Assembly: GCA_046349315.1 (NCBI GenBank)
Contig: JAXMCQ010000014.1
Location: forward strand, 1-64,000
Reading direction: 5' to 3'
Source: JAEUMG01 sp046349315
GTDB lineage: Bacteria; Pseudomonadota; Alphaproteobacteria; Rhizobiales; Aestuariivirgaceae
DNA length: 64,000 nt
Shown here: positions 7,631-16,059 of the stretch, piece by piece
Layout of the letters: each line of letters begins with the position of its first letter
Numbering within the stretch: the first letter of the stretch is position 1
Position numbers and translations under genes: made by a program
Notes under the pieces: generated by a model
Told to the model about the DNA's origin: nothing
What the model saw: only the letters and a program-made list of their open reading frames with translations
The model's database searches: none

Positions 7631-8827
7631 ATGCCCGCCTTCAAAACCCTCGACGACCTCGACGCCAAGGGCAAGCGCGTCGTCCTTCGCGTCGATCTCA
7701 ACGTGCCAATCGAGAATGGCGAGGTTCGCGACACGACGCGCATCGACCGGATCATTCCCACCTTGCGCGAACTCCTCGATAAGGGCGCGGCGATCATCCT
7801 GCTTGCCCATTTCGAGCGCCCCAAGGGCAAGGTCGTCCCCGAACTCTCCTTAAAGCCGGTCGCCGCCGCTGTCGAAAAAGCCCTCGGCCACAAAGTCGAT
7901 TTCGTTTTCACCGACTGGCATGACGGCAAGGCGGAGGCCGCGGCGCGCGCGTCGAAACCGGGCCAGGTTCTGCTCATGGAAAACACCCGCTTCCATGCCG
8001 GCGAGGAATCGAACGATCCTGCGCTTGCAAAAATCTTCGCAAGCCTTGGCAACGTGTTCGTCAATGACGCCTTCTCGGCCGCGCACCGCGCCCATGCCTC
8101 GACCGAAGGCGTGGCACACCTCATTCCCGCTTATGCAGGCCGCGCAATGGAAGCGGAATTGAAAGCACTCGGCGCCGCGCTCGAATCTCCCAAGCGGCCG
8201 CTCGTCGCCGTCGTCGGTGGCGCCAAGATATCGACCAAGCTCGACCTCATCGGCAATCTTGCCGGCATTGCCGACATCATCGTTATCGGCGGTGGCATGG
8301 CCAATACCTTTCTGGGTGCCGAGGGCTATCCGATCGGCCGCTCGCTCTGCGAAAGAGACATGTTCGAAAATGCCCGGGAAGCACTCGCCAAGGCGCGAAA
8401 CTCCGGCTGCACCTTCCTGCTTCCCGCCGATGTCATGGTCGCCAAGGAATTCAAGGCAGGCGCTGCCAATCGCACTATACCGATCACCGATGTGGCGGGT
8501 GATGAAATGATCCTCGATCTGGGCCAAGGCACGGTGAAATCGATCAATGCCGCCTTTGACAAGGCCGCAACCGTCGTATGGAACGGCCCGCTCGGCGCTT
8601 TCGAGACCGAACCCTTCGATCGGGCGACGGTTGCCTGCGCGCAACACGTCGCGAAGCTCACCAAAGAAGGCAAGATCGTCTCCGTTGCCGGCGGCGGCGA
8701 CACGGTCGCGGCGCTCAACCATGCCGGAGTCGCCGATGACTTCACTTACGTTTCGACGGCCGGCGGCGCCTTCCTCGAATGGCTCGAAGGCAAGACTTTG
8801 CCCGGCGTGGCGGCCTTGTCGCGTTGA
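7631..8827 (+). CDS. pgk: phosphoglycerate kinase
   Basis: A 398-residue monomeric enzyme transferring phosphate from 1,3-bisphosphoglycerate to ADP. Conserved stretches: RVVLRVDLNVP (about 13-23), the substrate arginine region RFHAGEE (about 121-127), VVGGAKISTKL (about 194-204), GGGMAN and the C-terminal SVAGGGDTVAAL nucleotide loop (about 355-366). It lies 4 bp behind tkt and 133 bp before the aldolase, with a palindromic repeat in that second gap. Complete and normal length. Confidence 0.96.
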   Translation: MPAFKTLDDLDAKGKRVVLRVDLNVPIENGEVRDTTRIDRIIPTLRELLDKGAAIILLAHFERPKGKVVPELSLKPVAAAVEKALGHKVDFVFTDWHDGKAEAAARASKPGQVLLMENTRFHAGEESNDPALAKIFASLGNVFVNDAFSAAHRAHASTEGVAHLIPAYAGRAMEAELKALGAALESPKRPLVAVVGGAKISTKLDLIGNLAGIADIIVIGGGMANTFLGAEGYPIGRSLCERDMFENAREALAKARNSGCTFLLPADVMVAKEFKAGAANRTIPITDVAGDEMILDLGQGTVKSINAAFDKAATVVWNGPLGAFETEPFDRATVACAQHVAKLTKEGKIVSVAGGGDTVAALNHAGVADDFTYVSTAGGAFLEWLEGKTLPGVAALSR

Positions 8828-8831
8828 ATAG

Positions 8832-8942
8832 ACCTCACCCTGAGGCGGCCGAGAAGCGGCCCTCGAAGGGTGTTGTTCAAAAGTGCTGGCTCTATCATGA
8901 TGCACGCTTCGAGGCTCGCTTTGCGAGCACCTCAGCGTGAGG
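8832..8942. repeat. REP-like palindromic repeat, family A (copy 1)
   Basis: Starts CCTCACCCTGAGG and ends CCTCAGCGTGAGG, so the termini are near-palindromic, with internal arms CCTCGAAG and CTTCGAGG. Related copies lie at 53482-53625 and 60501-60590. It occupies the gap between pgk and the aldolase gene and may form an RNA hairpin in the operon transcript. Confidence 0.75.
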
Positions 8943-8973
8943 ATTTTAGATCGATGAATAATGGGAGATTGTA

Positions 8974-9995
8974 AGATGACCGACACGCTTGCCGATATTG
9001 CCCATCGCATGGTTGCACCCGGCAAGGGCATCCTCGCCGCCGATGAAAGCACCGGCTCGATCGAAAAGCGCTTCGCCTCGATCAATATCCCGAACACCGA
9101 AGACAATCGCCGCGACTATCGTGAGATGCTTTTCTCCTCGCGCGACGCTCTTAAAAATTACGTCTCTGGCGTCATCCTCTTCGATGAAACGCTGCGCCAG
9201 TCTGCAAAAAATGGCATGCGCCTCGCCGATCTCATCACGGGTGCCGGTGCGCTTCCCGGCATCAAGGTCGACAAGGGCCCGAAGCCGCTGCCCTTCACTG
9301 ATGGCGAAACCGTCACCGAAGGCCTCGACGGCTTAGCTGCGCGCGTGAAAGAGTATTACGGCCTCGGCGCGCGTTTCGCGAAATGGCGCGCGGTCATCGA
9401 TATTGGCGGCGGCAAGCCAAGCTACAACGCCATTCACGCCAATGCCCAGGCACTCGCCCGCTATGCCGCGATCTGCCAGGACGGCGGCCTTGTGCCGATG
9501 GTCGAACCAGAAGTCTTGATGGACGGCGACCACGACATCGACACTTGCATGAAGGCAACCGAGTGGGTGCTGAAGGAAGTCTATCAGGAGCTCTTCATCG
9601 CGCGCGTAAAGCTCGAGGGCACCATCCTCAAGCCCAACATGGTTCTCTCCGGCAAGAAGTGTCCGAAGCAGGCTTCGCGCGAGGAAGTCGCCGAGAAAAC
9701 GCTGATCGTACTCAAGCGCTGCGTGCCACCGGCGGTGCCCGGCATCGCCTTCCTTTCGGGCGGCCAATCGGATGAGGAAGCTACCGCCCATCTCCAGCTC
9801 ATGAATGCTGCCGGCCCCCTGCCCTGGCGCCTGACTTACTCCTACGGCCGCGCTCTGCAGGCGGCGGCACTCAAGGCCTGGGCCGGCAAGGCCGCGAATG
9901 TCGCCGCCGCCCAGAAGGCCTTCATGCACCGCGCACATATGAATGCGCTCGCCACCTCCGGCAAATGGTCAGAGAAGCTCGAACAAGCCGCTTGA
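8974..9995 (+). CDS. class I fructose-bisphosphate aldolase
   Basis: The ATG at 8974 (MTDTLADIAHRMVAPGKGILAADEST) fits the family; an in-frame start at 8961 adds four residues. The protein is about 340 residues. Class I aldolases use a Schiff-base lysine, here in ARVKLEGTILKPNMVL (about 210-225). The N-terminal GKGILAADESTGSIEKR and the C-terminal LTYSYGRALQAAAL phosphate-binding region are both intact. It cleaves or forms fructose 1,6-bisphosphate, completing the tkt-pgk-aldolase carbon cluster. A rho-independent terminator follows at once. Confidence 0.94.
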
Positions 9996-10020
9996 GACTT
10001 CGCCAACTCGCTTGCTGCAG

Positions 10021-10047
10021 ACGCCCGCTACCTCGGCGGGCGTTTTG
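10021..10047 (+). terminator. rho-independent terminator after the aldolase gene
   Basis: Stem ACGCCCGC / GCGGGCGT with a 7-base loop followed by TTTT, 26 bp after the aldolase stop codon. It closes the tkt-pgk-aldolase transcript. Confidence 0.82.
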
Positions 10048-10115
10048 CTTGTGCGGAACCTCTTAAGGGTTGGCGCATTTCCGCCATGATCCAAGCTTGC
10101 CTATGGGAGGGCATC

Positions 10116-10190
10116 ATGAACGGTATCATCTATCTGGTTGGACTCGTCGTGGTTGTGTTGGCGGTCCTGTCGCTCCTCGGCCTGCGCTGA
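10116..10190 (+). CDS. 24-residue single-span membrane peptide
   Basis: A very short reading frame, MNGIIYLVGLVVVVLAVLSLLGLR, preceded by a good Shine-Dalgarno (GGGAGG, 6 bp before ATG) and followed 11 bp later by a second gene. Almost the entire peptide is one hydrophobic helix with a terminal Arg. Strong RBS, tight spacing and amino-acid composition support translation. It is probably an accessory of the downstream membrane protein. Too short for standard gene callers. Confidence 0.62.
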   Translation: MNGIIYLVGLVVVVLAVLSLLGLR

Positions 10191-10201
10191 GGAGACAGAA
10201 C

Positions 10202-11116
10202 ATGGCAACAATTTCATCTCCACCTGAAGTGTCGGTCGTCAATCTCGAGCAGGATAAGGGTTCCTATGTGGACTGGCCGGCGATCATCGCCGGCGCTGTT
10301 CTGGCTTCGGCGATTTCCTTCGTTCTCTTCGCATTCGGAGCTGCGCTCGGCCTGTCGCTCACCTCGCCTTATCCGCGCGAAGGCGTATCCGTCACCACCT
10401 TCGGCATCGTACTTGCGCTATGGGTTCTCTGGGTATTGGTTTCGAGCCTTGCTGCCGGTGGTTATCTCGCCGGTCGCATGCGCCGCCGCCATTCGCTCAA
10501 CAGCCACGAAACCGAAATGCGCGATGGCGCGCACGGCCTCCTTGTCTGGGGGTTGAGTGTGCTTGCCGGTGCGCTGATCGCGACCTGGACCGCCACGGGT
10601 GCCGTCAATAAGGCAGCCGATGCAGCGGGAAGCCTCGTCTCGGCTTCTGCGCAAGGGGTCATGACGGCAATTTCGAGCGCCTCCGATCCGTTGGGATACG
10701 TCACCGACAGTTTGTTCCGCAGCACCGGTACGCCGCCGGCTCCGGCAAGTGCCGACGCAGCGACCCGAACCACACAGCAGGCCGGTCGGATCATCGCGCG
10801 CAATGCCTTGGCGCCCGAGTTCGACCCAAATGATCGCACCTATCTGATCCAGCTCGTGTCTCAGGCAACTGGCTTGCCCGAAGCGGATGCGACAACCCGT
10901 GTCGATCAGGCGGTTACGCAGCTGAACACGCTGGCTGCCGAAGCGCGCGCCGCGGCCGAGAAGGCGCGGAAGTTCACACTTCTGCTCGCCTTTCTCACTG
11001 CTGCATCGCTTGCCGTCGCCGCGGCAGCAGCCTGGTGGGCAGCGACGGTGGGAGGCGATCATCGCGACCAGCGGACCCAATTCGCCGGCTGGTCGATGCG
11101 CCGCGCAACGGTTTAG
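10202..11116 (+). CDS. conserved multi-pass membrane protein
   Basis: A 304-residue protein starting MATISSPPEVSVVNLEQDKGSYVDWPA with an AGGAGA ribosome site. Hydrophobic segments lie at about 30-55, 68-92, 113-135 and 265-285. The middle part (about 140-260) is a soluble Ala/Thr-rich region rich in helix, probably periplasmic. I do not recognise a catalytic motif. The layout, a DWPAIIAG membrane entry and a terminal TM, resembles PhnA-like/TIGR-type hypothetical membrane proteins of rhizobia. Follows the 24-residue peptide in an apparent two-gene unit. Earlier in-frame codons would overlap that peptide. Confidence 0.72.
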   Translation: MATISSPPEVSVVNLEQDKGSYVDWPAIIAGAVLASAISFVLFAFGAALGLSLTSPYPREGVSVTTFGIVLALWVLWVLVSSLAAGGYLAGRMRRRHSLNSHETEMRDGAHGLLVWGLSVLAGALIATWTATGAVNKAADAAGSLVSASAQGVMTAISSASDPLGYVTDSLFRSTGTPPAPASADAATRTTQQAGRIIARNALAPEFDPNDRTYLIQLVSQATGLPEADATTRVDQAVTQLNTLAAEARAAAEKARKFTLLLAFLTAASLAVAAAAAWWAATVGGDHRDQRTQFAGWSMRRATV

Positions 11117-11230
11117 CGGCGGTCCTTGAATCACTTTCGCAGGGCCGGGGTGCAAGCCTCGGCCCTGACAGCATTTTTTTAGGCTGGATTGCCATGCGGG
11201 CTTGTTCCGTCTACTGGGCCGGGACCGACC

Positions 11231-11788
11231 ATGACCCAGCCCCGCCTGCATCTCGTTGCACCTGATCTCGCCGCCGACCGCATTGTCTCTTGCGCGGAGG
11301 CCGCCTGTTCCGCAGGCGATGTCGCAAGCATTCTCATTCTGCCATCCAACGCCAGATCGCTTGTCGCGCCGTTGCAGCGCCTCGATCTCGCAGTCCTCGT
11401 GAAAGACGATGTGCAAGTCGCTGCGCGGACCGGCGCCGAAGGCGTCGAAATTGCCGATCCTGAGGCCTATCAGGAAGCCCGTCGCGTGCTGGGCCCCGAT
11501 CATGTCGTCGGCGCTGACTGCGGTTCGTCGCGCCACCGCGCCATGGAATTGGGCGAAGCGGGAGCCGATTATGTCGCCTTCGCGCAAGGCGGCCATGAAG
11601 ACTTGATCGCCTGGTGGTCGGAGATTTTCGAGATCCCTTGCATTGCCGCCGATCCGGTCACGCCTGAAAGCCTCGACATATTGTTGCCCAATAGGCCCGA
11701 CTTTATCCGACCCGACGATGCCATGTGGACGTCGCCCGAGGCGGCACGCGACATCGTCCAAGGGTTAACGGCGCGCCTTACCGGATGA
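11231..11788 (+). CDS. thiamine-phosphate-synthase-like protein, degenerate
   Basis: A 185-residue TIM-barrel-like protein of the ThiE/TenI superfamily. Recognisable elements are LDLAVLVKDDVQVAARTGAEGVEIADPE (about 57-84), corresponding to the ThiE strand that normally reads ADGVHLGQ, and GEAGADYVAFAQGG (about 109-122), corresponding to GADYIGVGP. The diphosphate-binding residues are poorly kept and the chain is shorter than true ThiE, so thiamine synthesis is doubtful. The homologous gene commonly follows the aldolase in this order. It overlaps the Sel1-repeat gene by 4 bp (ATGA). Confidence 0.75.
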   Translation: MTQPRLHLVAPDLAADRIVSCAEAACSAGDVASILILPSNARSLVAPLQRLDLAVLVKDDVQVAARTGAEGVEIADPEAYQEARRVLGPDHVVGADCGSSRHRAMELGEAGADYVAFAQGGHEDLIAWWSEIFEIPCIAADPVTPESLDILLPNRPDFIRPDDAMWTSPEAARDIVQGLTARLTG

Positions 11789-12684
11789 GAAAATCGCTAA
11801 CGACGATACTGGTGCTCGCTGCCCTGTCCGGCAGTGCCTGGGCAGCCGTAAGTTACGAAGATGCCGCGGCGCAATTCTCGGCGAAGAAGTATTCCGAAGC
11901 GCGAAAATCCGCCGAAGCCCTGGCCAAGGCCGGTGATGCCCGCGCCATGGCCATGCTCGGCGCGATTTACCAGAATGGTTACGGCACGACACCGAATGAG
12001 GACGAGGCGGTCCGGTGGTTCAGCGCGGCTGCCGACAAGGACGAGCGCGAGGCCCAGTTCTCCCTCGCCATGATTTATCTTGACGGCAAACGCGGCGTCA
12101 CCATGATCGGCGCCGGCGAAGCGCTTCTCGAAAAAGCCGCCGCCAATGGCCATCCGATCGCCGCCTTCAATCTCGCCATGCTCCTGACCGGCGACCGGAC
12201 AGGCACCGTCGACTGGCCGCGCATTGCCGGCCTCTTGCGCATGGCCGCCGACCAGGGTCTCGCCGATGCGCAGTACAATCTCGGCCTTCTCTATCTCGAC
12301 GGCCAGGGCGTCGAAAAAAGCTCAACCGAAGCCGCCAGGCTCTTTGCCAAGGCCGCACAGCAGGGCCAGGCCGACGCGCAACTGCAATATGGCGTCATGG
12401 TTTTTCGCGGCGAAGGCGTTGCCCAGAACATGAAAATCGGCGCCGAGTGGCTGCTCTCCTCCGCTCAGCAGGGAAACCCTATCGCGCAGAATCGCATTGC
12501 CCGCGTCCTCGCAACCGGTCAGGGCTTGCCCGCCGATCCGATCGAGGCGGCCAAGTGGCATATCCTTGCCACAAAGGCCGGTCGCGCCGATGCCTGGCTT
12601 GACGATTTCACGCGCTCGCTCACCATCGATGAAATGCAGCAGGCCGAGGATCGCGCCGCCTCCTTCGAGGCAAATCCGCAGTAA
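11785..12684 (+). CDS. exported Sel1-like repeat protein
   Basis: A 299-residue protein with a signal peptide (MRKSLTTILVLAALSGSAWA, residues 1-20). At least five Sel1-type alpha-alpha repeats follow, each with the pattern A..LG.lY..G.G...d...A..W...AA..G (for example AMLGAIYQNGYGTTPNEDEA and AQYNLGLLYLDGQGVEKS). Such solenoids mediate protein contacts in the periplasm. Start chosen at the ATG that overlaps the previous stop codon, because the upstream extension is out of family and antisense-free only by chance. No catalytic residues. Confidence 0.87.
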   Translation: MRKSLTTILVLAALSGSAWAAVSYEDAAAQFSAKKYSEARKSAEALAKAGDARAMAMLGAIYQNGYGTTPNEDEAVRWFSAAADKDEREAQFSLAMIYLDGKRGVTMIGAGEALLEKAAANGHPIAAFNLAMLLTGDRTGTVDWPRIAGLLRMAADQGLADAQYNLGLLYLDGQGVEKSSTEAARLFAKAAQQGQADAQLQYGVMVFRGEGVAQNMKIGAEWLLSSAQQGNPIAQNRIARVLATGQGLPADPIEAAKWHILATKAGRADAWLDDFTRSLTIDEMQQAEDRAASFEANPQ

Positions 12685-12777
12685 GGCGCGCTTGCGCGGC
12701 GGATATGCCCAAAAGTGCTTACTCTTTCGGGTCCAATGCGCTAAGCCCCGCGAGCTTTTCAATGAAGGACGGGTCCG

Positions 12778-13584
12778 GTGGCTGCTTCAGCTCTTATGAA
12801 CGTGATGATCGGTGCCGTGCGCAAGGCTGCGCGCGGCGTCCAGCGCGACTATGGCGAGCTTTCGAGCCTCCAGGTTTCGACCAAGGGTCCCGGCGATTTC
12901 GTGACGGCCGCCGACAAGCGTTGCGAGAAGGTGTTGAGCGGCGAGCTTGCCAAGGCGCGGCCCGGCTACGGGTTTCTTATGGAGGAATCGGGCGCGGTCA
13001 AAGGCACCGATCCCGATCATCGCTGGATCATCGACCCGATCGACGGCACCTCCAATTTCATGCATGCGGTGCCCTTCTTCGCGATTTCAGTCGCGCTCGA
13101 GCGGGCCGGCGAAATCGTCGCCGGCATCACCTATAATCCGGTCTCGGATGAATTGTTTGCCGCCGAGAAGGGCCAGGGCGCTTTCCTCAACAATCGCCGC
13201 CTTCGCGTGGCCGTTCGCACCGACATACATGACGCGCTGCTTTCCTGCCCGCTTCCGCATCGCGGCCGCGGCGAACATGCGCTCAACCGCGCCGAGATCG
13301 CAAGCATGCAAGGCAAGGTCATCGGCCTGCGGCATCTGGGCTCGGCCACGCTCGAAATGGCCTATGTCGCGGCCGGCCGGCTCGACGGCATGTGGCAGCG
13401 CGATCTCGCCGCCTGGGATCTGGCCGCCGGTATCATCCTGCTGCGTGAGGCGGGTGGCTTCGTCGCCGACTGCGATAGCGATCGCAATCCGCTCGACACC
13501 GGCAACATCATCGCCGCCAATGCCGACCTCCTGCCGCAGATCAAGCGCGAACTGGCGGCCGCGCGAAAAACCCTGGCCGCCTGA
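12778..13584 (+). CDS. inositol-1-monophosphatase family protein (SuhB-like)
   Basis: A 268-residue Mg-dependent phosphatase. Motifs: LMEESG (metal-binding Glu, about 66-71), WIIDPIDGTSNFMH (about 82-95, the DPIDGT signature) and WDLAAGIILLREAGG (about 214-228). It dephosphorylates inositol or related sugar phosphates; family members also act on fructose bisphosphate or in RNA regulation. Start is GTG at 12778; ATG at 12796 (MNVMIGAVRKAARG) fits the family equally well. A terminator follows. Confidence 0.92.
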   Translation: MAASALMNVMIGAVRKAARGVQRDYGELSSLQVSTKGPGDFVTAADKRCEKVLSGELAKARPGYGFLMEESGAVKGTDPDHRWIIDPIDGTSNFMHAVPFFAISVALERAGEIVAGITYNPVSDELFAAEKGQGAFLNNRRLRVAVRTDIHDALLSCPLPHRGRGEHALNRAEIASMQGKVIGLRHLGSATLEMAYVAAGRLDGMWQRDLAAWDLAAGIILLREAGGFVADCDSDRNPLDTGNIIAANADLLPQIKRELAAARKTLAA

Positions 13585-13599
13585 CTCTCCGGAACTTCG

Positions 13600-13640
13600 C
13601 CGGCCCTTGCTCGTTCCGCAATTCTGGAGCGGGCCGTTTT
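13600..13640 (+). terminator. rho-independent terminator after the inositol phosphatase gene
   Basis: Inverted repeat CGGCCC-TT-GCTC / GAGC-GGGCCG with a 2-base bulge, followed by TTTT, beginning 16 bp after the stop codon. Confidence 0.7.
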
Positions 13641-13695
13641 GCGTCGGTAAACGCGCGGGGCGCTGCCTCCTTTTTCAACCCGGGAGGATCGGAAT

Positions 13696-15816
13696 ATGGC
13701 GAAGACGAAGAGCGATGGCGCGAAAAGAGCCAACAAGCCGGGCGGCGCGGCTGAATCCGCCGACTATGACCTGAAAGTTGAGCGCGGAGCCGGTGGTGAG
13801 CTCCACCAGGTTGCCGGCGATGGCGTCCCGCCGCTGACCACCGCGCAAGGCATCCCGGTTTCCGATGACTACAACTCACTGAAGGCGGGCTCGCGCGGGC
13901 CGACCTTGCTTGAAGACTCGGCGTTTCGGGAAAAGATCTTCCATTTCGACCACGAGCGCATTCCCGAACGTGTGGTTCACGCCCGAGGCTACGGTGCGCA
14001 CGGCTATTTCGAAACATATGACTCGCTGGCCAAATATACGAAGGCCGATATTTTCCAGCGCGCTGGCGAGCGCACGCCGGCTTTTGTCCGCTTCTCGACC
14101 GTTGCCGGCAGCAAGGGCTCGGCCGATCTCGCCCGCGACGTTCGGGGCTTTGCGGTCAAGCTCTATACGCGCGAAGGCAACTGGGACATTGTGGGCAATA
14201 ACATCCCGGTCTTCTTCATTCAGGACGCCATCCGCTTCCCCGATCTCATCCATGCGGTAAAGGAAGAACCCGATCGCGCCTTCCCCCAGGCGCAGTCGGC
14301 ACATGACAACTTCTGGGACTTCATCAGTCTCACGCCCGAGAGCATGCACATGGTCATGTGGGTGATGTCCGATCGGGCAATCCCCCGATCATTCCGCTTC
14401 ATGGAAGGTTTCGGCGTTCACACCTTCAGGCTGATCGACGCAAACGGACGATCCACTTTCGTGAAATTCCATTGGAAGCCCAAGCTTGGGCTTCAATCCG
14501 TTGTTTGGGATGAGGCGGTCAAAATCAACGGCGCCGATCCCGACTTTCACCGCCGCGATCTCTGGGATGCGATTCAGTCGGGCAATTATCCCGAATGGGA
14601 ACTTCGCCTTCAGCTATTCGACCAGAAGTTCGCCGACAAGTTCGACTTCGATATCCTCGACCCGACGAAGATTATCCCCGAAGAGCTCTCGGAGCCTGTC
14701 CCCGTTGGCCGACTCGTGCTCGACCGGATGCCTGACAACTTCTTCGCCGAGACCGAACAGGTCGCCTTCATGACGATGAATGTTCCGCCGGGGATCGACT
14801 TCTCCAACGATCCCTTGCTGCAAGGCCGGAACTTTTCATATCTCGATACGCAGTTGAAGCGTTTAGGAAGCACCAATTTCACCCATCTGCCGATCAATGC
14901 GCCGAAATGCCCTTTCCATCATTTCCAGCAGGATGGGCACATGGCGATGCGCAACCCGGTCGGCCGCGCCAACTATCAGCCGAATTCATGGGGCGAAGGA
15001 CCGCGCGAAACGCCCAAGGGCTTCCGCACATTCCCCGAACCGATGCAGGGCGAGAAGCAGCGCATCCGGCCCGAGAGCTTCGCTGATCACTACAGCCAGG
15101 CACGCCTCTTCTATGTGAGCCAGACACCCACTGAGCAAACCCATATCGCGGAAGCTTTGAGCTTCGAATTGGCAAAGGTCGAGCGGCCCGACATTCGCGC
15201 CCGTGTCGTTTCCCACTTGCGCAATATCCATGACGATCTTGCGAATGCCGTTGCCAGCAAGCTTGGGCTCGCAAGCCTTCCGAAGCCAGCCGATGCTGCT
15301 GTGCGTTGCCTCCAGAATCTGAAGCCCTCCCCGGCCCTGAGCATCCTCGAAAATGGGCCTGGTCGCTTCGAAGGCCGCAAACTCGGTATGTTGGTCAGCG
15401 ATGGCGTGGATTCGAAACTGCTAGCTGCGCTTCAAAAGGCAATCGAAAAGGCCGGCGGTTCGGTTGAGATCGTCGCACCGCGAGTGGGTGGGGTGAAGGG
15501 CGATGATGGTGCACTGATTGAAGCCAAGCAGGCGATCGAGGGCGGCCCCTCGGTACTCTATGATGCGGTAGCGATCCTCGTGTCGCCGGAGGGCGCCGAG
15601 CAATTAGCGGCCGACCCCGCCGCACGGCAGTTCGTTGCAGATGCATTCGCCCATTGCAAATTCATCGCGCACACGGTCGGCGCCGAAGCCCTTCTCTCTA
15701 AGGGCGGAGTCGACACACCGGACGACGGTGTCATCGAACTGACCGGTGGAAAGTCCGTCGCGCAGTTCCTAGAGGCGATCGGGAAATTGCGCTACTGGGA
15801 GCGCAAAGCCGCATAG
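13696..15816 (+). CDS. katE: large-subunit catalase (HPII-type, clade 2)
   Basis: A 706-residue monofunctional haem catalase that dismutates hydrogen peroxide. Catalytic His is in ERVVHARGYGAHGYF (about residue 95), the Asn in DIVGNNIPVFFIQDAIRFPD (about 170), and the haem-ligand Tyr region in RNFSYLDTQLKRLG. The C-terminal 150 residues (from about 555, GRKLGMLVSDGVDSKLLAAL) are the flavodoxin-like extra domain that marks large-subunit catalases such as E. coli KatE. Length is full. Start has a GGGAGG ribosome site. A strong terminator follows. Confidence 0.95.
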   Translation: MAKTKSDGAKRANKPGGAAESADYDLKVERGAGGELHQVAGDGVPPLTTAQGIPVSDDYNSLKAGSRGPTLLEDSAFREKIFHFDHERIPERVVHARGYGAHGYFETYDSLAKYTKADIFQRAGERTPAFVRFSTVAGSKGSADLARDVRGFAVKLYTREGNWDIVGNNIPVFFIQDAIRFPDLIHAVKEEPDRAFPQAQSAHDNFWDFISLTPESMHMVMWVMSDRAIPRSFRFMEGFGVHTFRLIDANGRSTFVKFHWKPKLGLQSVVWDEAVKINGADPDFHRRDLWDAIQSGNYPEWELRLQLFDQKFADKFDFDILDPTKIIPEELSEPVPVGRLVLDRMPDNFFAETEQVAFMTMNVPPGIDFSNDPLLQGRNFSYLDTQLKRLGSTNFTHLPINAPKCPFHHFQQDGHMAMRNPVGRANYQPNSWGEGPRETPKGFRTFPEPMQGEKQRIRPESFADHYSQARLFYVSQTPTEQTHIAEALSFELAKVERPDIRARVVSHLRNIHDDLANAVASKLGLASLPKPADAAVRCLQNLKPSPALSILENGPGRFEGRKLGMLVSDGVDSKLLAALQKAIEKAGGSVEIVAPRVGGVKGDDGALIEAKQAIEGGPSVLYDAVAILVSPEGAEQLAADPAARQFVADAFAHCKFIAHTVGAEALLSKGGVDTPDDGVIELTGGKSVAQFLEAIGKLRYWERKAA

Positions 15817-15821
15817 CAAAG

Positions 15822-15855
15822 AGCGCTTCGCAATGCGGAGCGCTTTCTTCTTTTC
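15822..15855 (+). terminator. rho-independent terminator after the catalase gene
   Basis: Stem AGCGCT-T-CGC, loop AAT, GCG-G-AGCGCT, followed by a T-rich tract (TTTCTTCTTTT), 6 bp after the stop codon. Confidence 0.85.
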
Positions 15856-15890
15856 GGGAATCGCGCCTGCGTCGTCTGCTGCCGCGGGTC

Positions 15891-15942
15891 TGCTCGCCTT
15901 CCTTGACGATCGTCTTGGGCGCCGGCAGGAGGCCTTCGCGCC
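15891..15942 (-). pseudogene. decayed 3'-end fragment of rpsU (ribosomal protein S21)
   Basis: This stretch reads REGLLPAPKTIVKEGEQ on the minus strand, against REGLLPAPKKILKEGEQ near the C-terminus of the intact S21 at 18810-19070. About 45 of 52 bases agree by eye with 18832-18883, in the same orientation. The upstream three quarters of S21 are missing. It is a remnant and marks one edge of the 16-18.7 kb cassette. Confidence 0.75.
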
Positions 15943-16059
15943 GCGTGTCCGCAATAGCAAACACGGATTGGGCGACGGTCGAGCGACCCGCGCAGCCGGT
16001 ATCTTAAATTCTTGCTTTGTGGCAATCTCCGGTACTCACTTCGATGGCCGGATATTGAG

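Noticed and set aside
15731..15964. A 77-residue minus-strand protein carrying the S21-like segment
   Set aside because: The rest of the frame is Arg/Ser-rich noise and covers the catalase terminator; only the rpsU remnant is supported.
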